In this document: positions 18,661 to 27,383 of the stretch, piece after piece | Numbering within the stretch: the stretch's first letter is position 1 | Layout of the letters: each line of letters starts with the position of its first letter | Assembly (NCBI GenBank): GCA_964247385.1 | Contig: CAXTUB010000003.1 | Coordinates: forward strand, 124,001-188,000 | DNA: 64,000 bases | DNA from: TMP-86 sp964247385 | GTDB lineage: Bacteria > Pseudomonadota > Gammaproteobacteria > Steroidobacterales > Steroidobacteraceae | Direction of reading: 5' to 3' | Notes under the pieces: model-generated | Databases searched by the model: none | The model's input: the letters and a program-made list of their open reading frames with translations, nothing else | Told to the model about the DNA's origin: nothing | Position numbers and translations under genes: made by a program

Positions 18661-21374
18661 TTGCTGCCGACATTCGACATGGCGCTCTCGAGACCTGTGG
18701 AGTCGACGGCCGTGATGCCGAAGTACCATGTGGCGGGCGACAAATTCTGCACGGTGTATGTGGTCACGCCGGCGTTCGAAACCTTCACCGTTTGAGTCAT
18801 CGAGCTCTTGCTGGTGCCGTAATAAATTTTGTAGCTCGATAGATCGGTGAGCGTGGAGCCGTCGGTATTTTGCGTGGGCGCCGACCAATTCAACTCGGCG
18901 GAGCCCATCGACACTTGCGCGACGGTGATCGAAAATGTTGCGAGGCTTGCGTTGACTTTGCCGTCGCTCACGCTGATGACGATGCCCGAATAGGTGCCCA
19001 CATCGCCCGAATCGGGAGTGCCGCTGAGCCGGCCCGTGCCGTCATCGAAGCTTGCCCACGATGGCTTGTTCTGAATACTGAAGGTGAGCGGATCGTCGTC
19101 CGCATCGCTTGCGCTCGGCGTGAAGGAATACGCGCTCCCCGAATTCAGTGACTTCGTGGGCGAGCCCGAGATGGCGGGTGCGCGGTTAGCTTGCGGCGGC
19201 GAAGTGACCGCGATGGTGAATGATGCAAGCGCATCCGATGCCTTGCCGTCGCTCACGCTGATGATGATGTTAGAGAACGTGCTGACGTTTCCAGAGCTCG
19301 GGGTGCCGCTCAAGCGGCCGGTCGACGCATCGAAGCTCGCCCAGCTCGGCCGGTTCTGAATACTGAACGTGAGCTTGTCTCGGTTTGGATCGCTCGCGCT
19401 CGGCGTGAATGAATAGCTCGAGCCCGCCTGCACTGACCCTGAAGGATTACCGCTGATGACCGGCGGCGAATTAGACGGCGGCGGTTGAGCTGCGGCAGTG
19501 ACCGCGAGCGCGAAGGCCAGCAGCGAATCCGTGGCTTGCCCGTCGCTCACGCTGATGACGATATTCTTGGTCGACCCTACGTCTCCAGAGTCGGTCGTGC
19601 CGCTGAGCCGCCCCGTGTTGGTATCGAAGCTCGCCCACGATGGCTTGTTTTGAATGCTGAACTTGAGCGAATCCGAGTCGGCATCGCTCGCGCTTGGCGT
19701 GAAGGAATAGCTCGACCCCGCGACCACCGAAGTGCCGGGCGTGCCCGTGATATTCGGTGCGGAGTTCGACGGCGCCGCCACCGTCACGGAGAAGGCGGGA
19801 AGCGATGCCGTGTCATCACCGTCGCTCACCGTGATGAGGATGCCGGAGTATTTGCCGGCTTGCGCCGTACTTGGCGTTCCCGTTAGCGCGCCGGTAGCGC
19901 TGTTGAAGGTCGCCCACACCGGCTTGCCCTGAATCGAAAACGTGAGCTTGTCGCCGTCGGCGTCACTTGCACTCGGCGTGAACGAGTAGCTCGAGCCCGG
20001 CGTGACGGAACTCGCGGGCGTACCCGAGATGGCCGGCGCTCGGTTCGGCGTACCCGTGACCGAGATGTCGAATGCCGCGAGCGAAGCGGTGGCCGCGCCG
20101 TCGCTCACCGAGATGCTGATGTTCGAGAACGTTCCGACCTGAGTCTGCGCAGGCGTACCCGACAGCTTGCCGGTCGATGCGCTGAAGTTCGCCCACGATG
20201 GCTTGTTCTTGATGCTGAACTCGAGCTCATCCCCATCGTTGTCTCGCGCCACGGGCGTGAAACTGTAACTCGAGCCTGCCTCGACGCTCGTGAGCGGTGA
20301 GCCGGAAATGCTCGGCGGCGAATTGGGCGCATCGACGACGTTGATCGAAAACGCGGCAAGGGACGACTTCGCTTCGCCATCGCTCACGCTGATGACGATG
20401 TTGCCGTAGGAGCCGATTTGCGCCGCAGTCGGGGTGCCGCTCAGCTTGCCGTTTGCGGTGCTGAAGCTCGCCCACGAGGGCTTGTTTTGGATGCTGAAAG
20501 TCAGCGCATCGCCGTCCGCATCGGACGCCGAAGGCGTGAATGAGTATGCAGCGCTCTCCGTAACGCGCGTGCCCGGCGTGCCGGAAATTCGAGGCGCTGC
20601 GTTGGCGCCCGCCTGAACTTCGATGGCGAACGCCGGGAGCGTAGCCGTTGCTTCACCGTCACTGACGCTGATGACAATGTTGCCATAGGTTTTTACTTGC
20701 GCTGCCGAGGTCGAGCCTGCGAGCTTGCCCGTGGTCGTGCTGAAGCTGGCCCAGCTCGGCTTGTTCGCGATGGAAAACCGCAGTTGATCCCCATCCACAT
20801 CGTTCACGCTCGGCGCAAAGCTGTAGCCATCCCCCTTGGTGACGCTCGTTGCGGGTGAGCCTGCGATCGTGGGCGCGTGATTGTCGGGAGAAGGCGGCTT
20901 CGGGTCGGGCAGCGGCGGCCGGACCGGGCGCGGACGTCGTCCCACCGTGATGGTGAATGTGGCGAGTTTCGCGGTGGAGTCGCCATTGCTCACGCTGATG
21001 ACGATGTCCGAATAAGTCGCCACGTCGCCATCGTCGGGCGTGCCGGATATTTCGCCGGTGTGCTCATCGAACGCAATCCAATCCGGCGCGTTTTCGATTG
21101 TGAAGACCAGCGCGCGCGACTCGGAATCCGCCGCCATCGGTGAAAACTTATACGCTTCGCCAACCGTGGCATTGAGATCCGGATCGCCCTTGATCGACGG
21201 CGGCGTCTGCGGCGGCGCCGCCGAAGCATCGGGTGACACATCCACCTCGCCACCACCGGAGGTGCTGGGACCGGAACATGCCGACAGCGCCACCGCGAGC
21301 AGCGCGGCCGCCATCAGCTGAATTTTTTTCGAAACGCCGATTCCCGGCGCATGCGATTGTCGCGAGCCAATCAT
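18648..21374 (-). CDS. Lipoprotein with eight cadherin/Ig-like repeats and a FN3 domain
   Basis: 908 residues. A lipobox (LSAC, Cys33) shows it is a lipoprotein. Eight repeats of about 90 residues follow, each of the putative-Ig (He_PIG/cadherin-like) type with the recurring pattern YSFTPSASDADGD, FSIQNKPSWASF, GxLSGTP and NIVISVSDG; the last about 85 residues form a fibronectin type III domain (YKIYYGTS, WYFGITAVDS). Asp-rich DADGD motifs suggest calcium-stiffened rods. Role inferred: adhesin or matrix protein on the cell surface. Translation is probably controlled by the GEMM riboswitch that covers the start codon. Repeats 3 to 8 are more alike than 1 and 2. Confidence 0.88.
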   Translation of the reverse strand: MIGSRQSHAPGIGVSKKIQLMAAALLAVALSACSGPSTSGGGEVDVSPDASAAPPQTPPSIKGDPDLNATVGEAYKFSPMAADSESRALVFTIENAPDWIAFDEHTGEISGTPDDGDVATYSDIVISVSNGDSTAKLATFTITVGRRPRPVRPPLPDPKPPSPDNHAPTIAGSPATSVTKGDGYSFAPSVNDVDGDQLRFSIANKPSWASFSTTTGKLAGSTSAAQVKTYGNIVISVSDGEATATLPAFAIEVQAGANAAPRISGTPGTRVTESAAYSFTPSASDADGDALTFSIQNKPSWASFSTANGKLSGTPTAAQIGSYGNIVISVSDGEAKSSLAAFSINVVDAPNSPPSISGSPLTSVEAGSSYSFTPVARDNDGDELEFSIKNKPSWANFSASTGKLSGTPAQTQVGTFSNISISVSDGAATASLAAFDISVTGTPNRAPAISGTPASSVTPGSSYSFTPSASDADGDKLTFSIQGKPVWATFNSATGALTGTPSTAQAGKYSGILITVSDGDDTASLPAFSVTVAAPSNSAPNITGTPGTSVVAGSSYSFTPSASDADSDSLKFSIQNKPSWASFDTNTGRLSGTTDSGDVGSTKNIVISVSDGQATDSLLAFALAVTAAAQPPPSNSPPVISGNPSGSVQAGSSYSFTPSASDPNRDKLTFSIQNRPSWASFDASTGRLSGTPSSGNVSTFSNIIISVSDGKASDALASFTIAVTSPPQANRAPAISGSPTKSLNSGSAYSFTPSASDADDDPLTFSIQNKPSWASFDDGTGRLSGTPDSGDVGTYSGIVISVSDGKVNASLATFSITVAQVSMGSAELNWSAPTQNTDGSTLTDLSSYKIYYGTSKSSMTQTVKVSNAGVTTYTVQNLSPATWYFGITAVDSTGLESAMSNVGSKTIQ

Positions 21375-21461
21375 TTGGCAACTCCGCTATCAAGAGACTC
21401 TCGTCTCGTAGATCGGTGGCTTTGCGTCCTCGCCTTTCAGCGAGTTTGCGTTTAACAAATG
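21372..21461 (-). promoter_or_regulatory. c-di-GMP-I (GEMM) riboswitch
   Basis: Read on the minus strand, the leader has the class I c-di-GMP aptamer elements in order: a 6-bp P1 strand CATTTG (21461-21456); a hairpin CTCGCT-GAAA-GGCGAG with a GAAA tetraloop (21444-21429); the signature GACGCAAAGCC (21428-21418); a second GNRA hairpin GAGAC-GAGA-GTCTC (21407-21394); GATAGCGGAGTTGCC (21391-21377), matching the conserved GGTAGCGGGGTTACC end; and the closing P1 strand CAAATG (21377-21372). The start codon (21374-21372) lies inside P1 and the ribosome-binding GGAG (21385-21382) inside the conserved 3' strand. This suggests that ligand binding, which stabilises P1, lowers translation of the lipoprotein. 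Found by eye; not scored against a covariance model. Confidence 0.85.
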
Positions 21462-21499
21462 TGGGACGAGTTAATCGCGTGAAGTCACATGGGTAAAGA

Positions 21500-21550
21500 T
21501 GTCTCCCGAGGCCGACAGATAGTTCTTACACATGTCGGCGCGGGCCGACA
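21500..21550. promoter_or_regulatory. Two tandem TGTC-N10-GACA dyads
   Basis: TGTCTC-N6-CCGACA (21500-21517) and the perfect TGTCGG-N6-CCGACA (21533-21550) have centres 33 bp apart, about three helical turns, upstream of the riboswitch leader. They may be paired operator sites for PrsR or another regulator. The second could also act as an RNA hairpin after the sugar-transferase gene, but no T-run follows. No -24/-12 promoter with correct spacing was found downstream on the minus strand. Confidence 0.4.
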
Positions 21551-21614
21551 TTAGGTTAAATGCCGCGAGATTTTGTTATAGAAAACGAAAGGCGAAAGGC
21601 TGCGTTAAGTAAAA

Positions 21615-23009
21615 CTAACGCGAACCTTTACGCCACAAAATCACTTCTGCGGTTTGCATGAGAATGCTCAAGTCGAACAAGAGCGAGTGATTTTTCACGT
21701 AGTACAAATCGTATTGAAGCTTTTCCGCGGCATCCTGCTGCGACGATCCGTAGGGATAGCAGAGCTGCGCCCACCCAGTGATTCCCGGCTTTGCGAAGTG
21801 ACGTTCGCGATAGAACGGAATCGACTTGGCGAGCTCCTCGACGAACTCCGGCCGCTCCGGCCGCGGCCCGACGAACCGCATGTCGCCTCGCAAGACATTG
21901 AAAATTTGCGGCAGCTCATCGAGTCGGAGCAAGCGCGCGACGGCGCCAACCCGCGTGACGCGCGGGTCTTGCTTTTCCGCCCAGAGTGCCTTGCCGCCTT
22001 TCTCCGCATCGGTGCGCATGCTGCGAAATTTCAGTACGTCGAAATTTTTGCCCTCGAGACCGACACGCTTCTGCCGATAGATGACGGGAGCGCGCAGCCC
22101 ATCCTCCAATTTGATAGCGATCGCGGTGATCAGCATGAGAGGCCAAGACAGCGCGAGCAGTGCAAGCGATGCCACGATGTCGAACAGACGCGCGCTGACG
22201 CGGCGAGGCGCACCGCGGTTGAAGCCTTCGCCAAAAATCATCCAACTGGGATTCACGACGTCGAGCCGCACCTTGCCGGTTTCACGCTCGAGAAAGCTCG
22301 GCATGTCGATGACGTTGATGTCGCTCAAGCGGCAATCGAGCAGCTCCTGCATGGGAAAGGCCAGCCGCCGATCATCCATCGCCACCACGATCTCTTCGAT
22401 GGAATAGTGGCGGCACGTGTCGAGCAGGTTGTTCTCGACGAAGACGAGCCGCTCCGCCGGCACCTCGACCGTGTCGCCGGGATTGCCGACAAATCCCACG
22501 ATCACGAAGCCCCGCTGATCCGAGCGGCGGCGCAAGCGCGATAAACGAAACGCGATCGACCCTGCGCCGTAAACGAGAACACGGCGCTTGAAAAAATCAT
22601 CGCTGATCATGCGGGCGAAGCCGATGCGCACCAAAGCCATGCACGCGGCGCTGAACAGAATCATGATGCCGAGCAGTCCGCGGCCCATCGTGAGCCCCGG
22701 AAAGATGTAGTACAGCGCGGCCAGCGCGATCAGACAGCTCACTGCGCTCGCTGCGATGCGCGCCAGCACACCATCGAGACCCGCGCGTTGCCTCGCGCTA
22801 TACAAACCCATCGCGAGCACGCACAACGACATGGTGAGCGCAAACACCGAGCCGCGCAGCCAATAGGAAATGCGCTCGATTGAGAGCACTTCGACTTGCG
22901 TTCCAAATCGGACGAATGCCGCCGCGAGCGGCGCGCAGAAAAACAAGACCATCTCGATGCTCGCGAGCGTGAAAATCTGCGTGCGAAAATATTGACCGAG
23001 AATGCGCAA
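21615..23009 (-). CDS. XrtA-type initiating sugar transferase (PHPT)
   Basis: 464 residues of the TIGR03013-type family: about five N-terminal membrane segments, a CoA-binding-like Rossmann middle domain (RVLVYGAGSIAFRL), and a bacterial sugar transferase domain from about 270 (FDIVASLALLALSWPLMLI, VLKFRSMRTDAEKGG, DELPQIFNVLRGDM, VGPRPERPEFVEEL, KPGITGWAQ). It should move a sugar-1-phosphate from a nucleotide donor to undecaprenyl phosphate, the first step of the XrtA-linked polysaccharide. The start is a TTG at 23009, supported by the family N terminus. A second initiating transferase is at 27856-29262. Confidence 0.93.
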   Translation of the reverse strand: MRILGQYFRTQIFTLASIEMVLFFCAPLAAAFVRFGTQVEVLSIERISYWLRGSVFALTMSLCVLAMGLYSARQRAGLDGVLARIAASAVSCLIALAALYYIFPGLTMGRGLLGIMILFSAACMALVRIGFARMISDDFFKRRVLVYGAGSIAFRLSRLRRRSDQRGFVIVGFVGNPGDTVEVPAERLVFVENNLLDTCRHYSIEEIVVAMDDRRLAFPMQELLDCRLSDINVIDMPSFLERETGKVRLDVVNPSWMIFGEGFNRGAPRRVSARLFDIVASLALLALSWPLMLITAIAIKLEDGLRAPVIYRQKRVGLEGKNFDVLKFRSMRTDAEKGGKALWAEKQDPRVTRVGAVARLLRLDELPQIFNVLRGDMRFVGPRPERPEFVEELAKSIPFYRERHFAKPGITGWAQLCYPYGSSQQDAAEKLQYDLYYVKNHSLLFDLSILMQTAEVILWRKGSR

Positions 23010-23186
23010 GAGAGCTCTGCTGATGCTGCTGCGGAAAATGAAATGTTACGGTCGGCGCGCGCAATTCCGCGTGACGCGCTGCGTGATTATGTAAGAAATC
23101 GAGCGCATGATACTGGATTAGCCAATCACCGCATCATGAGCCGACTCGCGCCAGCGCCGGCGGCGAGTTGCGGAGCGGAGCAGGCC

Positions 23187-24077
23187 ATGCAGTTCGACGT
23201 CATCATCATCGGCGGCAGCTATGCCGGCTTATCGGCATCGCTTCAACTCGCGCGCGCCAGACGCAAAATCCTGATCATCGACTCCGGTCTGCGCCGGAAT
23301 CGCTTCGCCGAAGCGTCGCACGGATTTCTCACAAATGACGGCGCAAAGGCGTCGGAGATTGTTTTCCGGGCGAAGGAGCAGGTGCAAGCCTATCCGACTG
23401 TCACCTTCCTGAAGGGCAAAGCGGTCACTGGGGAACGTCTAGCCGAGGGCTTTCGAGTCATGCTTGCCGATAGTTCGGCGATGGAAGGCAAGCGTCTCAT
23501 CTTGGCCACCGGCGTCATCGATCATTTGCCCGAAATATCCGGGCTGGCGGAGCGTTGGGGCAAAAGCGTGTTCCATTGTCCTTACTGCCACGGCTACGAA
23601 CTGGATCAGGGCCAGATTGGCGTCCTGGCGACGACGCCAGGATCGATGCATCTCGCCTTGATGCTCCCGGATTGGGGACCGACCACCCTCTTCCTGAACG
23701 GTGCGTTCGAGCCTGATGAACAGCAACTGAAGAAACTGTCGGCGCGTGGGATCGCCGTAGAGCGCCGGCAGATCGAGCGCATCGACGGCATGGCGGACTT
23801 GGTAATGGTTGATGGCAGCCGCGTAGCGCTTGCGGGGCTGTTTACGACGACGCGCATCGAGCTCGCCAGCCCCATCGCCGCGCAGCTCGGCTGCGCGATC
23901 GACGATACGCCGATGGGAGTGACGATCAAGACTGATCCCATGAAGGCGACGACGATCGCCGGCGTCTACGCCTGCGGCGACACCGCTCGACCCGGCGGCT
24001 CGCTGCCGTTGGCAGTCGGCGACGGAACGTTGGCCGGCGCCGCCGCACACCAGTCGCTCATCTCCGGCGCACTCTGA
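23187..24077 (+). CDS. Thioredoxin-reductase-like FAD/NAD(P) oxidoreductase
   Basis: 296 residues: FAD-binding motif VIIIGGSYAGLSASL at the N terminus, ILATGVIDHLPEI, a CPYCHGYE motif where thioredoxin reductases keep their CxxC, and the late FAD motif GVYACGDTARPGG. It belongs to the NAD(P)/FAD-dependent oxidoreductases often found as stand-alone genes next to methyltransferases or small regulators. The ATG at 23187 has GGAG-type sequence about 10 bases upstream. Nothing links it to polysaccharide synthesis; with the next gene it looks like a small insertion in the cluster. No thioredoxin gene is nearby. Confidence 0.88.
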   Translation: MQFDVIIIGGSYAGLSASLQLARARRKILIIDSGLRRNRFAEASHGFLTNDGAKASEIVFRAKEQVQAYPTVTFLKGKAVTGERLAEGFRVMLADSSAMEGKRLILATGVIDHLPEISGLAERWGKSVFHCPYCHGYELDQGQIGVLATTPGSMHLALMLPDWGPTTLFLNGAFEPDEQQLKKLSARGIAVERRQIERIDGMADLVMVDGSRVALAGLFTTTRIELASPIAAQLGCAIDDTPMGVTIKTDPMKATTIAGVYACGDTARPGGSLPLAVGDGTLAGAAAHQSLISGAL

Positions 24078-24154
24078 ATGACAAAAGACATCCACACGGA
24101 CGAAGTGATGCCCGTGTTGGCTGGCACCCGCTGCCCGGCAAGGACCATCGGACG

Positions 24155-24793
24155 ATGACGCGAGCCACGGGATCGAACGTATCGGGGCCCAGCGCGGCAT
24201 TTTGGGACGACCTTTATGCGAGGGCCGGTTCGCGATCCGGGGGTCGTCCGAGCGCAGCGCTCGTACGCTTCGCGGAAGGACTGCCGGCCGGAAGGGCGCT
24301 CGACCTCGGCTGCGCTCGCGGAGACGATGCGGTTTGGCTTGCCTCGCGTGGGTGGTCGGTCGTCGCCGTGGACATATCGCCTACCGTGCTCCGCTACGCC
24401 GTTGCAAACGCCGAGGCAGCGAGCGTGGCAGATCGGATCGACTTTCAGCAGCACGATCTGTCTGTGAGCCTGCCTACCGGCGAGTTCGACTTGGTTTCCG
24501 CGCTGTTCCTGGAATCGCCGATCGAATTCGGCCGGACCGACGTCCTGCGTCGCGCAACGCAGGTCGTTGCGCCACGCGGAAGACTGATCGTGGTTGAACA
24601 TGCATCCAAAGCGCCGTGGTCTTGGGGTGATCCCGACGAACAGTTTCGCAGCGCCGAGGCGTTGCAAAGTTCGCTCGGTCTCGACGGCTGGCAGATCGTC
24701 TTCTCCGGAACGCCGGAGCGACTGGCATCCGGCCCTGGTGGCCAGTCCGCGACGGTGCGCGACAATATCGTGATCGCCGAGCGGCCTTCCTAG
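24155..24793 (+). CDS. Class I SAM-dependent methyltransferase
   Basis: 212 residues with the Rossmann methyltransferase motifs: motif I ALDLGCARGDDAVWLA, acidic strand-2 end VVAVDIS, and motif IV-like FDLVSALFLESP. The overall size and the FWDDLYA start resemble TehB/thiopurine-methyltransferase-like enzymes that act on small molecules. It follows the oxidoreductase by 77 bp on the same strand and may form a detoxification pair with it, which is speculation. An unrelated methyltransferase is found at 61709-62347. Confidence 0.83.
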   Translation: MTRATGSNVSGPSAAFWDDLYARAGSRSGGRPSAALVRFAEGLPAGRALDLGCARGDDAVWLASRGWSVVAVDISPTVLRYAVANAEAASVADRIDFQQHDLSVSLPTGEFDLVSALFLESPIEFGRTDVLRRATQVVAPRGRLIVVEHASKAPWSWGDPDEQFRSAEALQSSLGLDGWQIVFSGTPERLASGPGGQSATVRDNIVIAERPS

Positions 24794-24911
24794 CGGGCCG
24801 GTCTGTATTTGATCCGACCTAGAGCTGCTAGGCGACGTTGCTAGCCAACAATGCCAAAGCAGTGCCGGTATGAACCGTAAACAGATCACCCGGTATACAC
24901 CGTGCGCATGA

Positions 24912-24987
24912 TGGCGTCCCCACGGGGATTCGAACCCCGGTTCTCACCGTGAAAGGGTGGTGTCCTAGGCCTCTAGACGATGGGGAC
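24912..24987 (-). tRNA. tRNA-Glu (anticodon TTC)
   Basis: The minus strand folds as a 76-base cloverleaf including an encoded CCA: acceptor arm GTCCCCA/TGGGGAC, D-arm TCTAGAGGCCTAGGA, anticodon loop CTTTCAC with TTC, and T-arm ACCGGGGTTCGAATCCCCG. Confidence 0.97.
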
Positions 24988-25001
24988 TCAGCGTCGAAGT
25001 A

Positions 25002-25007
25002 ATTGTA
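25002..25007 (-). promoter_or_regulatory. Probable -10 box of the tRNA-Glu gene
   Basis: TACAAT on the minus strand lies 14 bases upstream of the mature tRNA 5' end, a suitable place for a -10 element. No good -35 box is visible at 16-18 bp. Confidence 0.4.
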
Positions 25008-25046
25008 TTTTCGAAGAATAGTCTTCCATTTGCAATGCATTAAGCT

Positions 25047-25799
25047 TTGCCCGTGCTCGAGCTGCAAAACGTCTACAAGTCTTTTGGGCAGCGCGAGGTG
25101 CTCAAGGACATCACACTGAGTGTTGCGGCCGGCGAGACTCACGCATTGATTGGCTCCAGCGGCTCGGGAAAAACCACGGTCTTGCGAATCACCCTGGGTC
25201 TCATCAACTTCGACCGGGGCTATGTCAAGATCGACGGCGCGCCGCTTTTGTCTCTGAGCCCGAGCCGATGGGCGGACCGCATCGGCTACGTACCGCAAGA
25301 CGGCGGCCTGTTTCCGCACCTAGCCGCGGCCGACAATGTTTCGCTGATCTCGCGGCTTCGCGGCTGGCCGAGCGCGCGCATTCGCGACCGTATCGACGAA
25401 TTGCGCCAGCTCGTCGACTTGCAGCCCGACATGCTGGGCCGCTTTCCACACGAGCTCAGCGGCGGCCAGCGTCAGCGGGTAGCCATCATGCGCGCGGCCA
25501 TGAATGATCCTCCGGTCATGCTGCTCGATGAGCCGATGGGCGCCTTGGACCCATTGGTGCGGCGAAGCGTGCAAGAAGAGCTCAAATCAATTTTCGCCCG
25601 CTTGAAAAAAACGGTCTTGCTCGTGACGCATGATCTGGGCGAGGCCGTGTATCTTGCGAGCGGGCTCACGCTGCTGCACGACGGCCGCATCGTACAGAGC
25701 GGCAGCTACCGCGAGTTTCTCGATGCGCCCCGCGAGCCTTTCGTGACTTCATTCATCAACGCGCAGCGCGGCTTACCCATGCCGGCGGACGCCATATGA
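25047..25799 (+). CDS. Osmoprotectant ABC importer, ATPase subunit (OpuBA-like)
   Basis: 250 residues with a full ABC set: Walker A GSSGSGKTT, Q-loop YVPQDGGLFPH, signature LSGGQRQR, Walker B VMLLDEP, then H-loop LLVTHDLGEA. It powers import of glycine betaine, choline or a similar compound together with the fusion protein encoded by the next gene, which it overlaps as ATGA. There is no C-terminal CBS pair, which some OpuA/OpuB ATPases use as an ionic-strength sensor. The start is a TTG at 25047; a GTG at 25053 is an alternative. Confidence 0.88.
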   Translation: MPVLELQNVYKSFGQREVLKDITLSVAAGETHALIGSSGSGKTTVLRITLGLINFDRGYVKIDGAPLLSLSPSRWADRIGYVPQDGGLFPHLAAADNVSLISRLRGWPSARIRDRIDELRQLVDLQPDMLGRFPHELSGGQRQRVAIMRAAMNDPPVMLLDEPMGALDPLVRRSVQEELKSIFARLKKTVLLVTHDLGEAVYLASGLTLLHDGRIVQSGSYREFLDAPREPFVTSFINAQRGLPMPADAI

Positions 25800-27304
25800 G
25801 GCGCGCGATGTTGGCGTGGCTGGCCCTCGCGGCGGCGGCCACATCGCCCGCGTTTTCTGCATCACCCGCCGCACGCGTCGTCGTCGGCTCCAAAATCTTC
25901 ACGGAAGGCTACATTTTGGGCGAGATCGCCGCACAGGCCATTGAAGCGCACACGGCTTCGAAGGTGACTCGACGTCTTGGCATGGGCAGCACGGGTATCT
26001 TGTTCGAATCGCTGCGCACCGGCGCCATCGATGTCTACGCGGATTACACCGGCACTCTGTCCGAGGCCATTCTCAAGAACCCCGAGCTCAAAACACTAGA
26101 GGAAATTCAGCGTGGACTCACCCCGCTCGGCATGATGATCTCGAAGCCTTTGGGTTTCGACGACACCTATGCGCTCGCGCTGCGCAAGGAATACGCGCGC
26201 AAGCACGGCCTGCGCACGATCAGCGATTTGCATCGCATCGCAGGCACCGTGCGGGCGGGCTTCAGCTATGAATTCATGGATCGGGCGGATGGCTTCCCCG
26301 GCATGCAAGCGCGCTACCAGCTCGAGCTGCCGAGCGTGCACGTGCGGCGCATGGCGCATAGCCTCATTTATCGAGCCATTGCCGATGGCGCAGTCGATGT
26401 GATCGAGGTGTATTCCACGGATGCGAAGATCAAGCAGCTCAATCTGCAGCTGCTGGAAGATGATCGCCATTATTTTCCGGCATACCAGGCCGTTTGGGTT
26501 GCGACGCGTGCGTTTACCGAGCGCGACCCGCAAGCGTGGCGCGCGTTGCAATCAATCGAAGGACGCATCGACCGCGCACGCATGATCGACATGAATGCTG
26601 CGGCCGACATCGAGCGCAAGAGCTTCGCGGAAATCGCCGCCGCATTCATCGGGCCGAGCGCAGACGCGGCCTCCGCCCCGCAACGCAGCGCCTTTGCCGA
26701 GCGCACCATCGAGCATCTGCGTCTGGTCGGTGCCGCCCTTCTGTTCTCGCTCGTGATCGGCGTGCCTCTTGGCATTACCGCGGCTCGATATCCTGTGGCG
26801 GGTCAGGGCATCTTGTTATTCAGCGCCATCGTTCAGACGATTCCTTCGCTTGCGCTGTTGTGTTTTCTGATTCCCGCATTCGGCGTGGGCACGCAGCCCG
26901 CACTCGCTGCGCTGTGCCTTTATAGTCTGTTGCCGGTGGTGCTGAACACGTTCACGGGAATTCGCGCCGTCGATGCGCGGCATGTCGAAAATGCGCGCGC
27001 CTTCGGCCTGAGCCGCCGCCAAATTTTGTGGCGCATTGTCTTGCCGCTCGCGAGCCCTACGCTACTCGCCGGCTTGAAAACCGCGACCATCGTCAGCATC
27101 GGCACCGCGACGCTCGCGGCGCTCGTTGGCGCGGGCGGGTACGGCGCGCCCATCGTGTCTGGACTTGCGCTCAATGACACGGCGACCATCCTCACCGGCG
27201 CGGTGCCCGCTGCCGGCATGGCGCTTTTGGCGCACGGCCTGTTCGAATTGCTCGGCCGCTGGGTGATTCCCGCGGGCATCCGCCGGCAGGAAACCGCACC
27301 CTAA
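25796..27304 (+). CDS. Osmoprotectant ABC importer, binding protein-permease fusion
   Basis: 502 residues: a signal peptide, a periplasmic OpuBC-like substrate-binding domain (VVVGSKIFTEGYILGEI, then GSTGILFESLRTGAIDVYADYTG) to about 290, then a permease domain with about five membrane segments (VGAALLFSLVIGVPLGI, the EAA-like loop ENARAFGLSRRQILWRIVLP). Fusion of binding protein to permease is known in the OpuB/EgtU-like group, although the permease usually comes first. It completes a two-gene importer lying between two tRNA genes and is not obviously connected with the surrounding glycan genes. A weak hairpin (CCCT/AGGG) with a T-rich tail follows the stop. Confidence 0.88.
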   Translation: MRRAMLAWLALAAAATSPAFSASPAARVVVGSKIFTEGYILGEIAAQAIEAHTASKVTRRLGMGSTGILFESLRTGAIDVYADYTGTLSEAILKNPELKTLEEIQRGLTPLGMMISKPLGFDDTYALALRKEYARKHGLRTISDLHRIAGTVRAGFSYEFMDRADGFPGMQARYQLELPSVHVRRMAHSLIYRAIADGAVDVIEVYSTDAKIKQLNLQLLEDDRHYFPAYQAVWVATRAFTERDPQAWRALQSIEGRIDRARMIDMNAAADIERKSFAEIAAAFIGPSADAASAPQRSAFAERTIEHLRLVGAALLFSLVIGVPLGITAARYPVAGQGILLFSAIVQTIPSLALLCFLIPAFGVGTQPALAALCLYSLLPVVLNTFTGIRAVDARHVENARAFGLSRRQILWRIVLPLASPTLLAGLKTATIVSIGTATLAALVGAGGYGAPIVSGLALNDTATILTGAVPAAGMALLAHGLFELLGRWVIPAGIRRQETAP

Positions 27305-27383
27305 TTTCGAGGGCTTGTCTTAGTTTTTACCGCCGCCCAATTGCTCCCGGCTCATTGGGCCAGGCTTTACGGCAGTTAGGAGG

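Noticed and set aside
18900..21200. Regular DNA-level periodicity resembling an array
   Set aside because: The about 280-bp period comes from the eight protein repeats of the lipoprotein; there are no identical short repeats with unique spacers, so it is not CRISPR.
21533..21550. Dyad read as a terminator for the sugar transferase gene
   Set aside because: It has no following T-run on the minus strand and pairs with a second similar dyad, so a protein-binding site is more likely, though termination is not excluded.
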